Of a stretch of DNA of 51,114 nt, positions 31,934 through 42,840 are shown in pieces. Position 1 is the stretch's first letter; each line of letters begins with the position of its first letter. Origin of the DNA: Chara braunii (Eukaryota; Streptophyta; Charophyceae; Charales; Characeae); contig BFEA01000889.1 in assembly GCA_003427395.1 (NCBI GenBank), positions 302,409-353,522 of the forward strand, in the 5' to 3' direction. A model generated the notes under the pieces. It saw nothing but the letters and a program-made list of their open reading frames with translations. It was not told where the DNA came from and ran no database searches. The translations under genes were made by a program, and so were the position numbers.

Positions 31934-32401
31934 ATGTTTGGGGAAGGGCCCTGGATCACTGTGATGCTCAATCACTATGGGGGTGACGAAAAAAGACTGA
32001 AAATTAATGTGGAGGGAGCGAAGGAGGAGGAGATGAGAATTAACCCGAAGCTGCAAGATGCGATTACGGAGGCCAAGGATCGAGCTGATCGACGCTGCAG
32101 GAGGGACGGAGAGACGGCAAGAATGCAGGTAACGGTCTCGTATCATGAGACTGAGACCTCAGTAGACACAGTGGACCGGGAACAGGACCACCTGGACAGG
32201 GACTCAGGGGGAGAGAGTGAGATGAGTGAGGCTGGAGACCGGGAGACCGATCTCCAGTCCTGGAACAGGCCGGGCCAGGTTCGCAAGAACCACCCCCTTG
32301 CACAACCTGTTGAAGGCGGACCCGAGGCCAGCTCGCGACAACCGATGCCCAAAGGCCGCGTGACAGGTGAGAAGGACAGCAGGGGGAAGAGACACGTGTG
32401 A
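31934..32401 (+). CDS. Hypothetical acidic/basic protein fragment
   Basis: A 155-codon open frame; its first ATG is at 31934. The N-terminal half reads protein-like ('MFGEGPWITVMLNHYGGDEK', 'INVEGAKEEEMRINPKLQDA', 'AKDRADRRCRRDGETARMQV'). The second half is rich in Asp, Glu, Arg and Gly. The block 'KINVEGAKEEEMRINPKLQ' faintly recalls 'KIKVTIYPQVGEEIDLEVRM' at 16.3 kb. No known domain. It may be a fragment of the decayed material that continues to 36 kb rather than an expressed gene. Confidence 0.3.
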   Translation: MFGEGPWITVMLNHYGGDEKRLKINVEGAKEEEMRINPKLQDAITEAKDRADRRCRRDGETARMQVTVSYHETETSVDTVDREQDHLDRDSGGESEMSEAGDRETDLQSWNRPGQVRKNHPLAQPVEGGPEASSRQPMPKGRVTGEKDSRGKRHV

Positions 32402-35125
32402 AAAAAAAAAAAAAAGGTTATTCAAGGTCAACGAGAGAGAGAAGCAGTTCATGAGTAACAGAGACAGCGGGGTCGAGGAGAGGTACTCGGAGGCCGACAC
32501 GTGCTAGAGGGGCGCTGAGAGAGAGACGCGAATGGTGGCGCCCAAGAGACTATTTTTTTTTGACATCAGCTTGACTTCTGTGCGCGGTGAGTAGCGGCCA
32601 CTGTGGTAGCCGCCTTCGAATGAGTGGAAGAGAGGGAGTTAATATGCGCGCTCTGGCCGGACAAACTAGTGAGGCATTGCGCTTTGAAGGCGCGAGTGAA
32701 GAGGGGACCGGGCCGTCGGGAACACGAGATTGGTAAAGGACGGCATGTGAGAGGCAGTTACAGAGGATTGCATAACCGAGATGGAGAATGCGTGCACTGA
32801 GCGGACTAGGGTTGACGTCAGCTGGGTTGTGAACGTGAAGTGTTGAAGCCCGACCGACGACCGTCAATATGAGGAGCTTGGATTGAGAGGGGATCTGGAC
32901 AAGTTCTTGAAGAAGGCAAGAGGGTTCGAAGCGGTGCTTTGCGTGTCAGATGTGCTCAAGAATGAGGCGGTGATTAGACTCAAAGATTAATGCGTGTTCA
33001 AAGCACTCATAAAAGGGGAGAAGGAAAACAGGAGAAGGGACAGTGAGATACAAGACTTCAATTGAGTTATGTTAGCATTTTCGTTGTGAAGCTTTGGCGG
33101 ATTGGACAGACGTAGAGATTCGAGAGGAGATGGGTTATGCCCTTTTGTTGATGTCACCTACAACCACTGTTGGACTTATGCTAAAACGGATGATAGGAAA
33201 GTTGAGCGAGCGGATGAGAGAGGCGTATTAGCCGAGTAAGAAGTACAGATCACCTGTTATAAGCGATTTCATATTGGTATTTTGGTTTCACCCGTGAACC
33301 GGGGCTAACGCGTTGTACTGAGCGTGGAGGATGATCCGTTACCCCGTTGTACCAGAAGGTGGCTGACTCGATACGTGAGCCAGGGGAATAGATCTAATAG
33401 TACTTGGAATTTAGTCAGGGAAATCTCAAGGGAGCAGACAGTAGGCACCAATTTGTACTGCTCTTGGTAGACCACTCCAGCCGTCATGAGACTATCCTGC
33501 TTAATGCTCTCTCACTCTTCCGTAGTTATTGGCGCAGTGCGTGATTGCAAGAGATCTACAGGGTGACTGAGATCAGTTATCGACAACTGAAGGATAACGG
33601 TAACTCATGCGAAGGGTGATCACATGTTATATTGAGTATTTGCTACTAACGAAAAACTTGGGTTTTATAATATTCAAGTGTTGTACGGAATTTTGGAGCT
33701 TAAGTACCATGTTATTGTGTTTCTCCCCTGTTTTTCTCATTGATGGTCAAACCATAAATTGTTGTGCACGGTTAATCAGAATGTGAGCTTTCCATTTGAA
33801 TAGACAAGCAACTCCCGCGCGAAAGAGATTGTGCTCAAGCGACTTCGAAGAACCTTGTGACCAGGGAAAACGATTGAACCATGTTCAACGGAATATTTAA
33901 TATTTCTTTTTTAAAAGTTCTTATATTATTGTTATCATTATTATTATTTTAGTCACTCGCTCACCCTTCTCTCTCCTTGCAAATAGCCATCATCCCCTGC
34001 TCTATCCCACATGCGGCAGGACCCTCCGAAAGAGGTCATTCAAGGGCTGATTAATTAAGCCACTGGTGATCTACTTATCTTCCGGACTTTAAATGCTGGG
34101 GTGCATCGACCTTTCAATCAGATGGTGTGAAACAGGTTGGTCACCACTAGAGTTGAACCTTCCGACTGGATGAGTGGATGTCGCGTCCCTTGCAAAGAGA
34201 AAAAAAAAAGGGAGACAAAGAGAGAAGTGAGCTCTGTGTAACTTGGGAGATGGTTGCATCGCCACAAGTCATGCTCGTCAGTTCTGTCGAGAAGGGTAAA
34301 AAATGTAGGTAGACCAGGAAACTGTAAAGCGCACGTCTCAGAGTGTTGGCAAGCACCAGCAGAGGGTAAACGTTTGATCATTCAAAATTCTGACAGTAAA
34401 AATGCATGGGCACTCATGCGAAAGTGTGCGTGCATGATCACATGAGCCTCTGAATGATCACAAGATCGTACGTGTATGCGACTGAGTAAGTTTTTTTTTG
34501 GTATGAGAACTTCCCTAACTAATGACTGCGTGAAGTTATAGACCTCTTTGCATTAGTGCTAGACCCGAGGCTGGATGACGAAGAGAGTGTGTCTAGTTTT
34601 GTAATCTCGCTAATAACCTTGACCATGAGTATCAGGCGTCAGCTAAGTGTCACTCATGAAAAGTGAAGAATGCACAGTCATAAGCCAGTTTAGTCAAAAC
34701 TTTTGAAAATGATCCTCCTGAGAATTGGGGTTGAGTAATGAACTGTCGAGGGAGGAAACGACAATTGAGAAAAATATGTTACTTAATTGTTAAGTTTATT
34801 CTTGACGGCGATTAGCATTGCTAGAGAGCGGAACTTCAAGTTAAAGCCAGGTGCTGACCAAATAAACGGTGATGATAGGGATATGCCTGAGTGCTTTGTG
34901 ACATTGAGAGATCAGACCCTTAACTGAGAGGGGGAATTAGTCATGTCAACATAAAAACCTGTACCCCGAAGGGTTGTTCTCAAGTGCAAGCTACTCGGTC
35001 CACAGCGAGGCGGTGAAAATTGATAGGGTGTTCGGACTGGGTGAACAAGTTCAGGCGGGGCAATAACCGTTCCCATTCAGACATCTATTTTCTGCAATAG
35101 AGCCAGTAGGAAAACTGATGACTAG
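32402..35125. other. Decayed sequence, no identifiable gene
   Basis: No named feature. Short protein-like runs appear on the plus strand between stops, such as 'DLDKFLKKARGFEAVLCVSD' (about 32895-32960) and 'MGYALLLMSPTTTVGLMLKR' (about 33130-33190). This looks like an old coding region in decay, perhaps part of the module array further right. An A-run lies at 32401-32415. Confidence 0.35.
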
Positions 35126-35329
35126 GACCCGTGTCTAACACCAGCCGACAATCTCAATGCGTATTTCCTCTCTGTGCAAGGCAGTGTAATGAATCTGAGG
35201 GGACGGGTGAAGTGGGAACAAGTTAATAAAGCTTCACCTGTGACTCGAGTGACGGTCTTATATGTGAAAGTGCATGGACTGGGGGTTACTATTGATGGAA
35301 AGAAAACAAGGCTAGTTAGTTTGGACTGA
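35126..35329 (+). pseudogene. Coding fragment, unrecognised
   Basis: A 67-codon open stretch between TAG (35123-35125) and TGA (35327-35329) with a strongly protein-like reading: 'ADNLNAYFLSVQGSVMNLRG', 'RVKWEQVNKASPVTRVTVLY', 'VKVHGLGVTIDGKKTRLVSL'. There is no start codon at its left end, so it is the remnant of something longer. Its beta-strand-like pattern (alternating hydrophobics) is similar in style to the modules downstream, but I cannot align it securely. Confidence 0.4.
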
Positions 35330-35567
35330 CGGGCTTGCAATGTCGGTCTAAATTAACTCGAAGAATGACAGGTCTAGGGAAGCAAAGCTAGACAGCAACA
35401 CTGTGTTAAGACTCAGAAGGAGCTGAGGGACTGAGTCTGGAGGACTGTTGGTAAGGGTTGAGCTCATGAAAGGTCCTTCAATCCTTACTCAACGAGTTGT
35501 CAATTGCGCCTAAGGAAACAGCCTATAGTCGTAACAGTGGATCTGGGTAAGAGATGAGAAGAAAATT

Positions 35568-35828
35568 ATGGAGAGAAAAGACAAGTTGGAAGTGACTTAC
35601 TCCTTCCTCTTAGACAAAGGAGACGACTGGGAAAACAAGGCAATCAGTAACATTCGGCGACTCTGGAAATTAATAAGAGAATGTGCGTTAGGGTTGGTGA
35701 AGAGTCACGAAGCTATTGTGTATACCTTCTACCTTTGCAGTTCTGACGGGCAATTGCATAGCACTTTCTCTTCAGAAGAAACAGTGAGTCGAGCACAAGA
35801 GACCGCCAGTAGCCGGCAGCGAGAGTGA
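35568..35828 (+). pseudogene. Short open frame near module array, unrecognised
   Basis: An 86-codon open frame from ATG 35568 reading 'LEVTYSFLLDKGDDWENKAI' and 'IRRLWKLIRECALGLVKSHE', with a polar C-terminus. The Trp-containing helix-like block ('DDWENKAISNIRRLWKLI') resembles the C-terminal block of the downstream modules ('DNWYALIKFAWKVK'), so this may be the tail of a further module copy. Confidence 0.35.
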
Positions 35829-36222
35829 GAAGAAGAGAGATTATTAGGGGTACCCGGCGTGATGCAACAAATGGCAAAACGACAAAACAAGAAATATAAG
35901 ACAACTCTTTGGAAATTTATCATTTAGTCAAGCATTACTCAATCAAACATCCTTCAGCGCCCTTGTGGTTCCATCCTGTAGTACTATGACGAGTGAATCT
36001 ACTATTGAGTGATTTAAAAATATTAGTGAACTTTCAGATAATTTTTCAGATAACTATCAGACAACTTTCAGGCAGCGTTCAAGAACGACGAAGGGCGCAT
36101 TCATCTAGTGGCATATGCCCTCCAATCAGTGGGCAACGGTCGATTCAACTTGCAGCGGACATACATCAGTCAAAATCCATCTTTATTTCCTTCTATCATA
36201 AAGTACTTACTTGATCGGGCCC

Positions 36223-36876
36223 ATGAGTGAGATCAACCCCATTTCAATCGAGCAGTCAGTCCTCGACGGTCTCAATCAGATAGCCTCAGAGGAAAGTTTC
36301 TCATACAATTATGCCAAGATTGACGGCTTCAAGCGCAAAGATCTGTCAATCTTCGTCGCCCTTACAGAATTTGCAGGAGGTACGGTCAAAGACCTGCGGG
36401 TATATCTGAAGAAAGGGAATGAGACACATCCCCACTTTAACGCAGTTTGGGTGGCAGCAGCTAGGTTCGTACAGTGGAAAGTTGAGAGACTTAGGGGGGA
36501 CTCGAAGCTAGTCTACAACTTTGGCCCCAAGCTCTTTACAGACTACCCCAAACCTCCGGTTCCTTACTACTTCACTGACGGATCATGCTGGGGTGACCTT
36601 GTAGACCTAGCTAAGAGGTACATCTCCCCTGCAGTGATCGATTACGAAGCAGTGACTGAGCCATCCGAGTTCCCTAATCTCAAGAGGGGCATTTTCTCTC
36701 AGCCCTATCTCCCCACTGTATGGGAGGAGTTTTGTGTCATGGTTGACCTCCGTATCATGGGACTTGGATGAAAGTGTCTGGAACTAGCAGGCTTCAGGTG
36801 GTTTTACATTCAGAGGCCACAACCTCAGAAAGTACGGAGATATGACAAAAAGCTCAAGCGACGGACAGCAAAGTGA
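36223..36876 (+). pseudogene. Unknown ~160-aa module, copy P1
   Basis: The open frame starts at ATG 36223 and runs to TGA 36769-36771; the same frame continues as coding-like sequence ('KCLELAGFRWFYIQRPQPQK') to TGA 36874-36876, so the first stop is probably a mutation. The module shows an N-terminal helix 'SVLDGLNQIASEESFSYNYA', a strand pair 'LSIFVALTEFAGGTVKDLRV', 'KLFTDYPKPPVPYYF', and a C-terminal helix 'CWGDLVDLAKRYI'. Copies P2-P5 downstream show the same order. It has no known catalytic motif, signal peptide or membrane segment. Confidence 0.55.
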
Positions 36877-37700
36877 GAAAGTGGGTGTAAAGTTCAGAGG
36901 GATAAGTGGAGACTCTTGATTGGTGTTGGTCATACTCTCTTCTATATGTACTTCCCGAGACTATTATGACTTCTCATTCTTCCCTCATTCATTTGACTCT
37001 GTCATTGCTCGAGTCAGTCGGTCTTGCTTCTTGCATTGTTCTTGCTTGATGATTGCTTTCGTGGATGATTCTGTCACAGTTCTCAAAATCTGGTTGACAT
37101 AATTGATATATGCATAGCACGCCATAATTTCATGATTATTATTTGCATGATTCTTCACTGTTCCGAATCAAAATAAAAGATTCCTAAGACCAGGACCGGC
37201 GAAGACCGCAATTGAAGGGTCTCGCTCGAAGCCGGACACACACAACAGGAAGAAATTTGTTTATTTAATTTATTTAATTTATTGCAATCAACAACAAAAT
37301 CCTGCATGACAGCCTGTTGGCTTTTCGATCGCCTGAAGAGCCCCGACTAGAAAAAATGCGACAAAAATTACGTCGTTGCCAGGGACATGAAAAATTGTCG
37401 TGTCTGGAACGAGTCAGGGTCAGCAAACAGTTTTGAGCTTTGATTAGGCCTTGAGAACTGCTGACCATTTCAAAATTTTCCAGATAAATTTTGCAATCTT
37501 CATTGAGTCATTATTCTCTTGGAAAACCAAGTTGCTAACTGAATCTTATCTTCCCTTGTGTGAGGTACCACACTAGACTGGAGAAGGAGACTGGTATTAT
37601 TGACTGGAGAATCAGGCTTGATCTCAGGTATGTCTCATGAGCCTATGATGTTCTTGGAACATTGAGAAAGGAAAGCAAGAATCAAGAGCTCGGAGACTTC
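36877..37700. other. Spacer between modules P1 and P2
   Basis: About 0.8 kb without coding signal. AATAAAAG at 37172-37179 followed by a GC-richer stretch (37180-37250) and an AT-rich segment (37255-37285, TTTATTTAATTTATTTAATT) has the look of a 3' UTR or LTR U3-R region. No second copy was found in the window. Confidence 0.35.
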
Positions 37701-37707
37701 ATCAAGA

Positions 37708-38125
37708 ATGCTAACTTCTGATGCATTGAAAGAACTCTCGAAAGTGACTACCAAAGGAATATTCCCGTATCAGTATGAGTGAGCATTGTTGGGTCTACCG
37801 ATCTGGCAATTCGGCCATCAGCGTAGTGCTGACTCGCTTCGTGGAGGGAGATATCTATGATATTTGTTCTTATGTCAAGAAGGGAGACTGTGACGAAGAT
37901 GAGACCTTTAACTGGCTATGGGAAATTGCAATCCAATCTTTTTATGATGAGAAAACAGACTTAATCAAACAAAAGAAGAGAGTGGAATGGGGTATAATGC
38001 CAGTAACGTATGAGACTGCTCCGATTTCTCTTATACCTAACAGCTATTGTGATGGGACTAACTGGTTGTCAATTATCAGCATGGTACTGACGTGGGAGAA
38101 AAAAATCGGTGGTCATGAGAACTAA
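37708..38125 (+). pseudogene. Unknown module, copy P2
   Basis: ATG 37708 begins 'MLTSDALKELSKVTTKGIFP', equivalent to the N-terminal helix of P1. A frame change near 37775 leads to 'ISVVLTRFVEGDIYDICSYV', 'FNWLWEIAIQSFYDE' and 'CDGTNWLSIISMVLTWEKKI', ending at 38125. The order of blocks matches P1 and P3. The following copy starts (ATG 38115) overlapping its end. Function unknown. Confidence 0.5.
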
Positions 38126-38600
38126 AGCGATTTCAGCAGAGGAAATCAGACAAAGAAGGTTGAAATTTAGCAGAGGTTCTGACCCAAGTCAAGAGAAAGT
38201 CAAGTGTCTCCTAAAGTCCCTGAATACTCTGAGCAAGAAAGAGGTGTTCACATATGTGACTGTCAAATATGAGATGGTCGATAGCAGATGGGAGCAGAAA
38301 CGATTATACATACTGACATTCTATTTTACAGAACTGGACGTGTATGATGTGAGAATTTTTGTCCCAAATGAGAAAAGTGCTGAAGCGGTGTATGGGAGAT
38401 GCTGGGGATTTGCTGAAGAAATGGTACTGAAAGAGAAAGAGAGATTTGAGAGGGAAAATAAGGACTTGACTGGATCTACTCGATTTACTGTCTTTGAGGG
38501 ATTTCCAGCTCCTCCCTTGCCCGATATAAATTTATCAAAAGATAATTAGTCTGCAGTGATTGAGTTTGCTTTGAAAGTGAAACGATACCAAAGATTTAGA
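38115..38600 (+). CDS. Unknown module, copy P3
   Basis: ATG 38115 to TAG 38547-38549, 144 codons: 'KVKCLLKSLNTLSKKEVFTY', 'LYILTFYFTELDVYDVRIFV', 'CWGFAEEMVLKEKERFEREN', 'FTVFEGFPAPPLPDINLSKD'. After the stop the same frame continues 'SAVIEFALKVKRYQRF' to about 38600, which is the C-terminal helix seen in P1 and P4. The stop is therefore likely a mutation. This is one of the better preserved copies and a good search query. Confidence 0.55.
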
Positions 38601-39060
38601 TGAGTCGACGCTATGAACCCTTAAGAGAGAAACAAAGACTAATACTGATAAGAGGCCATGGAGGGTTGAGTAAGGTTGAATCAGATAAACTGTTAAATTC
38701 TCTTAAATCTATAACGAGTAGAGTCATAATCCCCTATGAGATCGTAAGGTATGAGGCCATAAAGAAATCGGGGCGAGATCATGATAGTCTGTATGTTCTT
38801 ACCTGTTATTTATTGATCTTGATGAGTATGATGTTGAGATTTAAAGAATGCAGAAAAGGTGTGTGTTGACAACGAGCGTCGCATGATGAGAAAAAAAGAT
38901 TAAAATGAGAGGGAAGAAGCTTCTTTTTTAGTACCTATGTCAGGCCTTTTGTTGGGATACCGTCACCACCTGTTGAGGGACTTACATTCCCAAGAGACAA
39001 TTGGTATGCCTTGATAAAATTTGCATGGAAAGTGAAGAGAGCCCGAGAAGAATACTCTCA
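38600..39060 (+). pseudogene. Unknown module, copy P4
   Basis: ATG 38600, with 'KVESDKLLNSLKSITSRVII', 'PYEIVRYEAIKKSG' and 'LYVLTCYL', then a frameshift near 38815 (the other frame gives 'LDEYDVEIF'). A later frame gives 'FSTYVRPFVGIPSPPVEGLT' and 'FPRDNWYALIKFAWKVKRA', ending near 39055. Several frame changes make it clearly broken, but all module blocks are present in order. Confidence 0.5.
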
Positions 39061-39555
39061 GTAGCTATGATAATTACTGTGAGGGGCAAATTTTATGAGG
39101 TGACAGGGTATGACAATCCCTTTGTGATCTTGAGATATGAGACTTGTGTGAGAGGGACCATAATATTTCACATTTCAGTGGTAAAATTCTTGAATACTGG
39201 CAGTCTAGACGTAAGAATTTATGTATCAGTATGCTTAGAAAAGGAAGATGATTACCTGAAGTGTCGAACTGGTGCTTATATTAGTCTCATAAGAACCAAA
39301 GAGTGGCTTGAGAAGTTAAAGAGAAAGGTAACCTGGAGGAAAGGAGTAAGACAATTTGAGAGGCTCCCTAATCTTTTAACTACTAATGACTTTGAGGATA
39401 GAAGAGATTTGACGTCTCTCCTGGAAGCTATTGTCATCGTTGGTAAGGCAAAAGAGAGTGATTTGACAGTAGTGTTAAAGTCTCTACTCCTGGATAATTT
39501 TGAGCATCAGTTCGAAGTCCCACATCATGTCTCTTTTGAGATTCGTCTCTCCTGA
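39025..39555 (+). pseudogene. Unknown module, copy P5
   Basis: Open from ATG 39025 to TGA 39553-39555. Blocks: 'FVILRYETCVRGTIIFHISV', 'NTGSLDVRIYVSV', 'AYISLIRTKEWLEKLKRKV', 'RQFERLPNLLTTNDFEDRRD', 'LTSLLEAIVIVGKAKESDL'. The 'LDVRIYV' block equals 'VYDVRIFV' of P3. The C-terminal region adds about 35 residues. An alternative ATG at 39067 is also possible. Confidence 0.5.
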
Positions 39556-39868
39556 TGATAATCATGATGATCAAGAAATGCCTGGTCCTGTTGAGCAACT
39601 AAAAGTTGGGGTTGTACAGGAAGGAAAAATAGTCAAGGTAGAAGAGACTGTTCGTATCTCTGACAGAAACCTCTCTACCTTGGGTGAGCTTGAATTTTTG
39701 CAACCGTTCTTTGATCAGATGAGATATTCTGCCCTGAGAATTATCACTGACCAGACTGAGATTAGTTATCTATTGAAGGTGTTGAAAGTGAGAACTGCTG
39801 AGAGAATATCATACCACTCTTCTAGGGAACGAGTCTCTCCTGCTAGAAGGATCAACAGCGGGTTGTAA
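39527..39868 (+). pseudogene. Open frame downstream of modules (P6)
   Basis: ATG 39527 to TAA near 39866, overlapping the end of P5 in another frame. It includes 'VEQLKVGVVQEGKIVKVEET', 'LGELEFLQPFFDQMRYSALR' and 'ISYLLKVLKVRTAERISYHS'. The last block resembles the end of a module, but the alignment is weak. The stretch 39869-40198 that follows contains another short coding-like run ('LIEDYIGRLRIIVLPLITTS') and AT-rich sequence before gag. Confidence 0.35.
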
Positions 39869-40198
39869 GCAATGCAATTTGATTATGAGATTATAGACGA
39901 CTCGATATTTTATGATTTGGGGTACTGTAAAGGGGTATAATAGAAGACTGGGAAGGGATGATGAAAGAGGGTTGATTGAAGATTACATCGGAAGGCTGAG
40001 AATAATTGTTTTACCTTTGATTACTACCAGTCTATCATTGCATATACTCTTTATATACAAAATTCTCAAGGGATAGAGCAAACAAGAGAAGAGAGAAACG
40101 AGTCTGTATCCCTTGCGAGAAGAGTGAGAGATTGAAGGACAAGGAAGAAAGGCGGACAAGAGTGACAAAAAAAGAGAAGAAAGTGTTCGAAAAAGTCT

Positions 40199-40972
40199 AT
40201 GGTCAAGATGGCAGGTCGGTCAAGACCTAACTCATCTGCGGGGACCAATGAGGAGGCATTGGTTAGGGTTATACGGGAATTGGTTGAGAGAGTCGACACA
40301 ATCAAGGGAGGATCAGACATTGCAAGAGCAAAAAAGCCAGATGAGAGAATTCCCTGTTTCAGAGGACCTCAAGTAAACGATTTTTTGGATGAGTAAGAAC
40401 TATTTGGGCTTAGTTATGGTTGGACAAATAAGCAACGGCTTCAGCACCTCCTATCCTACTGTGATACTGACTCAAGATTGGCTGTTCAGGAACTAATGGA
40501 AGATGCCACTACATGGGAAGAGGTCAAAGAAAGAATGAAAAAGGAATTTGAGAAGGACTTAATTCCAACTACGACCAAGGATTTACTCAACATCCGAAGA
40601 GCTAAGCATGACACTTTCAATGTTTTTTTTCAGACCTTCATCCGAACAGCAAGAATAATTTTTTATTTCGATGAAGCTCAGAGATGTCATATATTCTTGA
40701 CAAATTTTACCGACACCGAAAGACAGACAGTTCTCAATCAAGCTCAGCACTATCATCTCAAATGGGATGAAATAGTTGCAATTGTTAGAACTCTACCTAC
40801 AGTTTCTCATAAGAAATGGTCACTGGATCAGATTAGTACGTTGGCCAAGGACTGGGAGACTGAGAATGGTATGAACAGGGGGAACAATCTGAGTGCTGAA
40901 AATATTATTCAAAAAGTGATGGCTAACTTTATGCCTGCAACGCCTGCAAACCATGTTGTGGATGACATATGA
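40199..40972 (+). pseudogene. gag: Element 2 gag
   Basis: ATG 40199; one frame through TAA at 40394-40396 to TGA at 40970-40972. The N-terminus contains 'EEALVRVIRELVERVDTIKG' (helical) and the capsid-like region 'TNKQRLQHLLSYCDTDSRLA', 'WEEVKERMKKEFEKDL', 'NVFFQTFIRTARIIFYFDEA'. It is followed by a Lys/Glu/Asp-rich stretch and a frameshift into the zinc-knuckle frame. In the family Gag forms the virus-like particle. Confidence 0.85.
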
Positions 40973-42435
40973 AAGAAGAAAGCTGAAAGTGAAGAGGATG
41001 ACGATGAAGGTTGTGGTAAGAAAGGGGATTCTTCTAGACCCAGAAAGAATGGAAAGAATGATAAAGAAAGAAGTACGATGACCGTCCTAAGAAGAGTTTT
41101 ATTTGCTACTACTGTGGTGAAGGGGGTCATACTACCACCTATTGCAGGTCTCTTGATGAGGATGTAAGGAGTGGGGTGGCAAAGAAGGATGCAATGGGTC
41201 ATGTCTGTGAAAGTTCATGGAACAAGTTGGACCCCAGATATCCATGAGGTATGAGACTTCTTGCTCTTAAACATGATGAGAAGATGAAGGTGAAAAAGAA
41301 GAGAAAGGCTAACGTCAATGTCCATTTTCTCGTTGATGAGCTACCTGATGAACTAGTGCAGAAAACAAGTGATCCTTGTACCACAATTGAGTTGTCTCTG
41401 CAATCTTTAACATTAACAGAGGGTGTGTCTGACAAAGCTTCTACATGTGAGCCTCCATTGGAAGAGAATCTTACTTCTCAGAGCTCTTCTGAATTAGTAG
41501 GATCTCCTCCTAATGAAATGGTTTGCTTTCTGGTCAACATGATAACATTTGATGGTGATCTACCTCCAGAACTCGTCATGGAACCTAGTGTAGTGCTTGG
41601 TGAAGTGAGAAACATTCAAGCACGTTTGACGCCTCAAATGATAGAGGAGAAGAAAAGAAGGAAAGCTGAGGAATCCCTTATTAATATTCTTGATGATCCA
41701 GACCCAGAACTTCCACATAGAAAGAATGAACAAGGAAGGAAGAGGAAGTTTATTCTCTAGAGTGATCTGAAAGATGGGACAGTGATTTCTTATGTAATTA
41801 CTAAGATGCTGGAAGATATAGAAGTGTCTCTGTCCTTCAAAGAAGCAATGACTCTAGCACCCAAAGTGAGAGAAGAATTGAAAAAGTTGATTGAGAGGAA
41901 GAAATTAGAAGTTAATTACCTGGGATCGGTTTTTCCCAGCCAAGTGAACAAGTCACTGTCATGTTGCAAGATGAGGTTTGCAACCATGGGATGTGGGCAC
42001 CTGACCATTCGTATCAATCAAGTGAAGATTCTAGCTTTAGGGGACTCTGGGGCGGAGATGATACTTCTTTCTTGAAGAACAATGGAAGTTTGTGATTTAA
42101 CTATTGATAGGCCTGCACAAAATATACTGAGTAATATTGCAGGAGAACTTTTTGTGGCTGGATTTATTGATAATCTACCTATCAGAGTTGGAACTATGTC
42201 AGTGGAGTTACTGGATTTTGTAGTGCCGGAACTAGACCGTGACTGTATCTTGGGTACTTCATTCTTGCATAGAAAGGAGGCAGTCCAATTTTTCGATCAT
42301 GAGGGGTCATCCAGGATCGGTCTACAAGATCCTGAGACTACACCTTTATGGTCTGCACTAAGAATGATTTCAAGCATCAATTGTCTGCTAATTCAATCAG
42401 AAAGGAGGAGGCTACTGAAAAGATTAGGAGGCTAA
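40973..42435 (+). pseudogene. pol: Element 2 zinc knuckle and aspartic protease
   Basis: One frame, reached by a frameshift, covers this region with stops near 41246 (TGA), at 41758-41760 (TAG) and at 42073-42075 (TGA). A CCHC knuckle 'CYYCGEGGHTTTYC' lies at 41104-41145. A charged linker of about 250 residues follows. The protease active site 'LALGDSGAEMILLS' has D-S-G-A with Asp at 42043-42045, and the 'DCILGTSFL' flap-partner motif is near 42240-42265. The linker between knuckle and protease is longer than usual for gypsy elements. Confidence 0.88.
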
Positions 42436-42840
42436 GAGAAGAAGGCAAGCAAGAGATTAAAAAATAAATTTCAGTGGGTATTAATCAAGTTTCAAAAATG
42501 ATGAAAGTCCTTGGTAAACTTGAGGATGAAGATTGACAAATTGAAGCCTTTAAGAAGGCTGTAGCGACTGCTAAGGGAGGAAAGATGAAATTGAAATTTG
42601 CATCGACTCATCCTTTTTTAGGAAAATAGTCACTGGGTCAAAGAGAAAATACAAGCCCAAGGGGGTGAAGAAAAACCCGGTGGCAGTCCTAATAGAAAAG
42701 GATTATGATGAAGCATTGAAAAAAAAGAGGAAAATTATTAAAGCATTAAGAGAATCTGCAAAATTAGAAGATAGAGTCACCAAAGAGAGATTTGACACAA
42801 TGAAGATAGGCTCGGACCAATTTATCCTGCCTAAAGAGAA
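42436..42840 (+). pseudogene. Element 2 protease-RT linker
   Basis: Lys/Glu-rich coding-like sequence in several frames, including 'INQVSKMMKVLGKLEDED' and 'DYDEALKKKRKIIKALRESA'. It probably corresponds to the pol linker before RT and carries multiple stops and shifts. Confidence 0.5.
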
